A stretch of DNA of 6,235 nucleotides from JAHIZC01 sp043813305. Its GTDB lineage: Bacteria > Omnitrophota > Gorgyraeia > Gygaellales > Profunditerraquicolaceae. The position numbers and the translations under genes were made by a program. Numbering within the stretch: the stretch's first letter is position 1; every line of letters starts with the position of its first letter. The stretch spans positions 1 to 6,235 of the forward strand of contig JBDRLC010000054.1 of NCBI GenBank assembly GCA_043813305.1. Direction: 5' to 3'. The notes beneath the pieces are model-generated. The model was not told the DNA's origin. It did not search any database and saw only the letters and a program-made list of their open reading frames with translations. This document shows, piece after piece, positions 1 through 3,825 of the stretch.

Positions 1-612
1 CAAATCAGAAAACAAATAGACGAATCCGACTCAGATTATGACAAAGAAAAGCTACAGGAAAGATTGGCAAAACTTTCCGGTGGTGTTGCAGTGATCAACG
101 TAGGTGCAGCTACTGAGACCGAGATGAAAGAAAAGAAGGCCAGAGTAGAAGATGCCCTTCATGCCACACGTGCAGCAGTTGAAGAGGGGATAATTCCCGG
201 AGGAGGCGTAGGATTACTCCGTACGATACCAACTTTGGAAAAGCTCAAGCTTGAAGGAGATGAAAAGATCGGCGTAGATATAGTTAGGCGTGCATTAGAA
301 GAACCGATCAGGCAGATTGCACATAATGCAGGTTTAGAAGGATCTGTGGTTGTAGATCGGGTTAAGAAGGAGAAGACCAACGTAGGTTACGATGTAAACC
401 AGGATAATTATGTGGACATGATCAACGCAGGCGTAATCGATCCTACCAAGGTTACTCGTTCAGCTCTGCAGAATGCTTCCAGCATTGCTGCATTACTATT
501 GACTACTGAAGTCTTGATTGTGGATATGCCGGAAAAAGATTCAAAGATGCCATCGATGCCTGGCGGCGGAATGGGCGGCGGAATGGGCGGCGGAATGGGC
601 GGAATGTATTAA
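1..612 (+). CDS. groEL: Chaperonin GroEL (Hsp60), C-terminal part
   Basis: This is the last 203 residues of the 60-kDa chaperonin, which forms the double-ring ATP-driven folding chamber in the cytoplasm. The frame is open from base 1, so the 5' end lies outside the window. The segment begins at about residue 348 of E. coli GroEL (QIRKQIDESDSDYDKEKLQER) and covers the end of the apical domain, the second intermediate segment and the C-terminal equatorial domain. KARVEDALHATRAAVEEG contains the aspartate equivalent to E. coli D398, needed for ATP hydrolysis (window residue 51). The nucleotide-contacting PGGG turn and the DPTKVTRSALQNA motif are also present. It ends with a Gly-Gly-Met tail and a final Tyr. 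Nothing looks broken. A terminator follows 30 nt after the stop, so groEL is the last gene of its transcript; groES probably lies upstream but is not seen. Confidence 0.98.
   Translation, partial: QIRKQIDESDSDYDKEKLQERLAKLSGGVAVINVGAATETEMKEKKARVEDALHATRAAVEEGIIPGGGVGLLRTIPTLEKLKLEGDEKIGVDIVRRALEEPIRQIAHNAGLEGSVVVDRVKKEKTNVGYDVNQDNYVDMINAGVIDPTKVTRSALQNASSIAALLLTTEVLIVDMPEKDSKMPSMPGGGMGGGMGGGMGGMY
562..606 (+). repeat. 12-bp tandem repeat encoding the GroEL GGM tail
   Basis: Three perfect copies of GGCGGCGGAATG (562-573, 574-585, 586-597) are followed by a 9-bp copy, GGCGGAATG. They are in frame and encode GGGM GGGM GGGM GGM. Such Gly/Met tails are normal for bacterial GroEL and project into the chamber. 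Perfect nucleotide identity between copies suggests recent expansion or slippage, so the copy number may vary between strains. Confidence 0.9.
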
Positions 613-641
613 TGCCGGGTTTACGCTAAACATTAAGAAAT

Positions 642-676
642 AAGGGCGAAGCTAAAAACTTCGCCCTTTTTATTTA
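642..676 (+). terminator. Rho-independent terminator of groEL
   Basis: AAGGGCGAAG (642-651) pairs perfectly with CTTCGCCCTT (659-668) around a 7-nt loop (CTAAAAA), giving a 10-bp GC-rich stem followed by a T-rich tract (TTTTTATTTATT). It lies 30 nt after the groEL stop and before the next promoter, so it separates the groEL transcript from the gua operon. Confidence 0.93.
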
Positions 677-688
677 TTAAAATAGATA

Positions 689-717
689 TTGACAAAAGAA
701 GCAGTTTGTTGTAAAAT
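689..717 (+). promoter_or_regulatory. Sigma70-type promoter of the guaB3-guaA operon
   Basis: A perfect -35 box TTGACA (689-694) is separated by exactly 17 nt from a -10 box TAAAAT (712-717), which matches TATAAT at five of six positions. Transcription would start near 724. This gives guaB3 a leader of about 150 nt. The position right after the groEL terminator supports a genuine new transcription unit. No start site has been measured, so this rests on the motif match and position. Confidence 0.8.
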
Positions 718-790
718 TTTTCATATCTTTAACCCATCTCAACATTGCCCTTAATTTTCGTAACCCATTGTCAAATAAAGAATTATATAA

Positions 791-855
791 TCCCTCGCAT
801 CCGGAATTAGAGTTAAGAATACTCGGGATCAATTTTCCGGAAATTCTAAGAGGGA
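791..855 (+). promoter_or_regulatory. Potential folded 5' leader ahead of guaB3
   Basis: Three nested pairings can be drawn: TCCCTC (791-796) with GAGGGA (850-855), CCGGAA (801-806) with TTCCGG (835-840), and GAGT (810-813) with ACTC (821-824). Together they make one compact, nested structure that stops 5 nt before the Shine-Dalgarno sequence. The CCTC part of the first strand could instead pair with GAGG of the Shine-Dalgarno (861-864), so a switch in ribosome access is conceivable. It does not match the conserved core of the purine riboswitch or another class I recognise. The rest of the leader (718-790) is AT-rich with no clear structure. The fold is inferred from base complementarity only. 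Confidence 0.35.
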
Positions 856-860
856 AAATT

Positions 861-866
861 GAGGAG
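861..866 (+). promoter_or_regulatory. Ribosome binding site deciding the guaB3 start
   Basis: GAGGAG lies 7 nt before the ATG at 874, an ideal Shine-Dalgarno placement. The in-frame TTG at 859 overlaps this site and has no ribosome binding site of its own, so the ATG is chosen as the start. Confidence 0.88.
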
Positions 867-873
867 ATTAAAA

Positions 874-2034
874 ATGGCTGAATGGATAGGCATAGAAAGG
901 CGTAGCCGTAGGTGTTATGGTTTTGATGAGATAGCCTTGGTACCCGGAGCTAAGACTCTTAATCCTAACGAAGTTGATATTACTTTTCAGATCAACGGCA
1001 GAAAATTTAAAGTCCCTATTTTAGCCGCGGCTATGGATGGTGTGGTTGATGTCAAACTGGCGGTTGAGATGTCATTGCTTGGCGGTATCGCCGTACTTAA
1101 TCTGGACGGCGTACAGACCCGCTATGATAATCCGGGCACAGTCTTAGATAAGGTCGCAGGAGCCAAACCCGCCAAAGCTACAGAGTTAATCCAGTCTATT
1201 TATACTAAGCCGATAAAAGAGAAGCTGATTTCTAAAAGAGTAAGTGAGATCAAGAAGAAGAATGCGACCGCCGTAGTAAGCTGTATACCCGGACATGCCC
1301 AGAGATTCTCCGAGATAGCAATTGCAGCCGGTTGTGATATTTTTGTGGTGCAATCTACGGTTACAACCACCAAACATATCTCCCGGGAATATAAGAGCCT
1401 GGATTTACTGAAATTTTGTAAGTCTACTAAAGTACCGGTGATTATCGGCAACTGTGTGACTTATGAGACAACACTCGAGCTGATGAATACTGGTGCAGCC
1501 GGTTTGCTGATCGGTGTCGGGCCGGGAGCTGCCTGTACTACCCGGGGTGTTTTGGGTATCGGTGTTCCGCAGGTGACCGCAACTGTCGATGCGGCTGCTG
1601 CCAGGGATTTTTATTATAAGAGGAGTGGTAGATATGTGTCGATAATAACTGACGGAGGCATGAACAGGGGTGGGGATATTTGTAAAGCTTTTGCCTGTGG
1701 CGCAGATGCAGTAATGATCGGTTCAAGTTTCGCCAGGGCTAAGGAAGCTCCCGGGAGAGGTTATCATTGGGGTATGGCCACCTCGCATGTAAATCTTCCC
1801 CGCGGAACACGGATTTACGTCGGCACTACCGGAAGGTTGAAAGAGATCCTTTTTGGCCCGGCCAGAGTAGATGACGGTTCCCAGAATTTAATTGGCGCCC
1901 TAAAGACTTCCATGGCTTCATTGGGTGCCTCCAATATGAAGGAGATGCATGATGTCGAGATTATTATTGCTCCTTCAATCCAGACAGAAGGAAAAATTTT
2001 TCAGGCTGACCAGAGAGTAGGAATGGGGAAATGA
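874..2034 (+). CDS. guaB3: GuaB3-type IMP dehydrogenase lacking CBS domains
   Basis: The 386-residue protein belongs to the IMP dehydrogenase/GMP reductase TIM-barrel family and most resembles the GuaB3 group of actinobacteria and cyanobacteria. The likely reaction is IMP + NAD+ to XMP + NADH in the cytoplasm. The catalytic loop GPGAACTTR carries the nucleophilic Cys221. The IMP phosphate and ribose sites appear as TDGGMNRGGDICKA (D260) and VMIGSS (281-285). Ordinary IMPDHs have about 120 residues of paired CBS domains after the first barrel strands; here only a short segment of about 40 residues (90-130) occupies that place. The usual NAD-contacting aspartate motif is replaced by FVVQSTV, as in other GuaB3 proteins recalled from memory. 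The length of 386 residues fits this group (about 370-390), so it is not a truncated gene. The start is the ATG behind GAGGAG; guaA follows 7 nt after the stop, supporting a GMP-synthesis role. GMP reductase or an unknown relative of IMPDH are less likely alternatives. Confidence 0.88.
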   Translation: MAEWIGIERRSRRCYGFDEIALVPGAKTLNPNEVDITFQINGRKFKVPILAAAMDGVVDVKLAVEMSLLGGIAVLNLDGVQTRYDNPGTVLDKVAGAKPAKATELIQSIYTKPIKEKLISKRVSEIKKKNATAVVSCIPGHAQRFSEIAIAAGCDIFVVQSTVTTTKHISREYKSLDLLKFCKSTKVPVIIGNCVTYETTLELMNTGAAGLLIGVGPGAACTTRGVLGIGVPQVTATVDAAAARDFYYKRSGRYVSIITDGGMNRGGDICKAFACGADAVMIGSSFARAKEAPGRGYHWGMATSHVNLPRGTRIYVGTTGRLKEILFGPARVDDGSQNLIGALKTSMASLGASNMKEMHDVEIIIAPSIQTEGKIFQADQRVGMGK

Positions 2035-2041
2035 GAAAAAA

Positions 2042-2197
2042 ATGAAGAAATTAAAAAAACCTTTAAAGTTACCCAAAAGATCGAAAGTTAAAAAGAATAA
2101 ATTCAGAAAATTCAAGGCGTGGAAACCCAGAATTAAAAGGGGTAGAGCCAAAAGAGAAAAAGACCATAAAGCAAAGAGCCATAAAATACATCGCCAA
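2042..2197 (+). other. Polybasic N-terminal extension of GuaA
   Basis: The first 52 codons precede the conserved start of the amidotransferase domain. Of 52 residues, 19 are Lys and 7 Arg, with three His and only two acidic residues (Glu39, Asp41). Short aromatic and proline positions are scattered through it (FRKFKAWKP). There is no hydrophobic stretch, so it is not a signal peptide or membrane anchor. The composition resembles disordered tails of ribosomal and nucleic acid-binding proteins. Binding to RNA, DNA or ribosomes is an inference from charge alone. The absence of any other NTG start makes it likely that the segment is really translated. Confidence 0.8.
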
Positions 2198-3727
2198 ACT
2201 ATACTTATCCTGGATTTTGGTTCGCAATATTCTCAGTTGATCGCCAGGCGGGTAAGAGAGAGCAAGGTTTTCTCTAAAATAATTCCTTTTAATACTCCGG
2301 CTAAAGATATAGCTGCGATGCAGCCCAAAGGCTTGATATTCTCTGGTGGTCCGGCTTCAGTGATTGAGAAAAAGGGGCCGAGGCCGGATAAAAACATATT
2401 TAAATTAGGCATACCTATATTAGGTATCTGTTACGGAATGCAGGTTATCGCGGAAATGAGTGGCGGCAGAGTTAAGCATACCAAAGGCAGGGAATACGGA
2501 AAAGCAGAATTATTTATCGATGATAATCATGATTTGTTCAGTCATCTGCCCGGTAATTTTACCTGTTGGGCAAGCCATGGTGATTATGTAACAAAGCTGC
2601 CGTCCGGTTTTCGTATTAGTGCACATACTCTGAATACACCGATCGCGGCGATTTCTAATCCAAAGAGGAAGATTTTTGCGGTTCAATTCCATCCTGAAGT
2701 AACGCATACCGAGAAGGGGAACCAGATACTCAGTAACTTCTTATTTAGGATCTGCGGATGCCTGGGTAGATGGACGATGCAGTCAATAATCCAAGATGCG
2801 ATCGAAGGTACGAGAAGATTGGCCGGCAATGATAAGGTGGTATTGGGTTTAAGCGGCGGGGTAGATTCTTCTGTCGCAGCCTTATTAGTCCATAAGGCGA
2901 TCGGTAAAAATTTAAGATGTATTTTTATTGATAATGGCCTTCTGCGTAAAGATGAACCGCAGCAGATAAAAAAGATATTCCGTAACCTGTTTCATCTTAA
3001 TTTGGATTATGTAGATAGAAATAAAAGATTTCTCGTCCGTTTGAAAGGGGTAACTGATCCGGAGAATAAAAGAAAAATTATCGGCGATGAGTTTGTAAAG
3101 GTTTTTGAAGAGGAAGCTCTGAAGGTTAAGGGTGTTAAATTTTTGGCCCAGGGGACCCTTTATCCGGATGTAATCGAATCGGTCTCTCCAAGCGGCGCTC
3201 CCAGCAAGCGTATTAAGAGCCATCATAATGTTGGTGGCCTGCCCGCACATATGAAATTAAAGCTGATTGAACCGCTCAGGGAGTTATTCAAGGATGAAGT
3301 AAGGGCGATTGGCAGGGAATTGAATTTACCGGAAAATATCATTAATCGTCAGCCTTTTCCCGGACCGGGCCTGGCAGTAAGGATAATCGGAGATGTAACG
3401 CCGGAGCGCCTGAATCTATTACGCGAGGTGGATAGGCGGGTAATCGATGAGATCAGAGATGCCGATCTCTATGATGAGATCTGGCAGTCATTTGCCATTC
3501 TACTGCCGATTAAAAGCGTAGGTATTATGGGTGATCAGCGTACCTATGAGAATGTAGTAGCCTTACGTTGTGTTTCCAGCCACGATGGAATGACCGCAGA
3601 CTGGGTAAAGCTTCCCTATGAGCTGTTAGAGAATATCTCCAATCGGATTATTAATGAAGTAAAAGGCGTAAACAGAGTAGTCTACGACATATCTTCTAAA
3701 CCTCCTGCAACCATAGAGTGGGAATAA
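2042..3727 (+). CDS. guaA: GMP synthase (glutamine-hydrolysing) with basic N-terminal extension
   Basis: GuaA amidates XMP to GMP using glutamine and ATP, the step after the neighbouring IMP dehydrogenase. The 561-residue protein has an extra basic segment (1-52), then a class I glutamine amidotransferase domain starting at ILILDFGSQYSQLIARRVRE. Its triad is visible as Cys130 in GICYGMQ and His217 and Glu219 in FHPEVTH. The ATP pyrophosphatase domain has the PP-loop SGGVDSS at 271-277, followed by FIDNGLLRKDE and the KSHHNVGGLP loop. The C-terminal dimerisation domain contains PFPGPGLAVRIIGDV (438 onward) and the characteristic ending KPPATIEWE. The core of about 509 residues is the normal size and looks fully functional. 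The gene starts 7 nt after guaB3 with only a weak purine-rich stretch and an A-run ahead of it, so translational coupling is likely. No ATG, GTG or TTG occurs in frame between 2042 and the conserved domain. Confidence 0.97.
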   Translation: MKKLKKPLKLPKRSKVKKNKFRKFKAWKPRIKRGRAKREKDHKAKSHKIHRQTILILDFGSQYSQLIARRVRESKVFSKIIPFNTPAKDIAAMQPKGLIFSGGPASVIEKKGPRPDKNIFKLGIPILGICYGMQVIAEMSGGRVKHTKGREYGKAELFIDDNHDLFSHLPGNFTCWASHGDYVTKLPSGFRISAHTLNTPIAAISNPKRKIFAVQFHPEVTHTEKGNQILSNFLFRICGCLGRWTMQSIIQDAIEGTRRLAGNDKVVLGLSGGVDSSVAALLVHKAIGKNLRCIFIDNGLLRKDEPQQIKKIFRNLFHLNLDYVDRNKRFLVRLKGVTDPENKRKIIGDEFVKVFEEEALKVKGVKFLAQGTLYPDVIESVSPSGAPSKRIKSHHNVGGLPAHMKLKLIEPLRELFKDEVRAIGRELNLPENIINRQPFPGPGLAVRIIGDVTPERLNLLREVDRRVIDEIRDADLYDEIWQSFAILLPIKSVGIMGDQRTYENVVALRCVSSHDGMTADWVKLPYELLENISNRIINEVKGVNRVVYDISSKPPATIEWE

Positions 3728-3736
3728 TCTAATTCC

Positions 3737-3820
3737 GTAACTCGTAAACTCGTAATTGGTAACGCGTAATTAATGACTAAAATTACTTTACTGGTTACGA
3801 GTTACTACTTTACTAGTTAC
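3737..3820. repeat. Imperfect inverted repeat of GTAA-type units
   Basis: The spacer between guaA and dnaE is built from short GTAA(C/A/T) units on its left side and their complements (TTAC) on its right. Arms 3737-3763 and 3794-3820 align as a 27-bp inverted repeat with 22 matches. The exact 11-mer GTAACTCGTAA (3737-3747) has its reverse complement at 3795-3805, and a small inner stem GTAATT/AATTAC (3766-3771/3781-3786) lies in the loop. ACTCGTAA is also directly repeated (3740-3747, 3748-3755). No T-run follows, so it is not a standard terminator. It could be a REP-like dispersed element, an RNA-processing or Rho-dependent end for the gua transcript, or an operator for dnaE. Confidence 0.75.
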
Positions 3821-3825
3821 TAAAA

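Noticed and set aside
64..66. TTG as a possible start of a short GroEL-like gene
   Set aside because: The frame is open to base 1 and the upstream residues align with GroEL, so this is an internal Leu codon of a gene cut by the window edge.
730..768. Direct repeat TAACCCAT (730-737 and 761-768) as an operator
   Set aside because: It is an 8-mer repeated twice in AT-rich leader with no symmetry or known regulator match; chance is a sufficient explanation.
786..791. Perfect TATAAT as a second promoter for guaB3
   Set aside because: The only -35-like hexamer nearby, TTGTCA at 768-773, is just 12 nt away, and no extended -10 TG is present. A minor promoter cannot be excluded, but the 689-717 promoter is much better.
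783..860. Purine riboswitch ahead of guaB3
   Set aside because: The ATATAATCC sequence is reminiscent of the start of that riboswitch, but the conserved core and loop sequences, including the pyrimidine that contacts the purine in a GTTTCTACC-like segment, are not found.
859..873. TTG start for guaB3 five codons upstream of the ATG
   Set aside because: It overlaps the GAGGAG ribosome binding site and has no Shine-Dalgarno of its own; the added residues are not part of the family N terminus.
874..2034. Truncated or degenerate IMPDH
   Set aside because: The catalytic loop, both phosphate-binding segments and the C-terminal region are intact, and the length fits the CBS-less GuaB3 group.
2912..3250. 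Reverse-strand open frame of 112 codons inside guaA
   Set aside because: It lies opposite conserved GuaA coding sequence, has no recognisable protein features and no ribosome binding context that I can see; it is a shadow frame.
3737..3820. CRISPR array or insertion sequence end between guaA and dnaE
   Set aside because: The repeats are 5-11 nt units without regular spacers, and there is no transposase or flanking target duplication.
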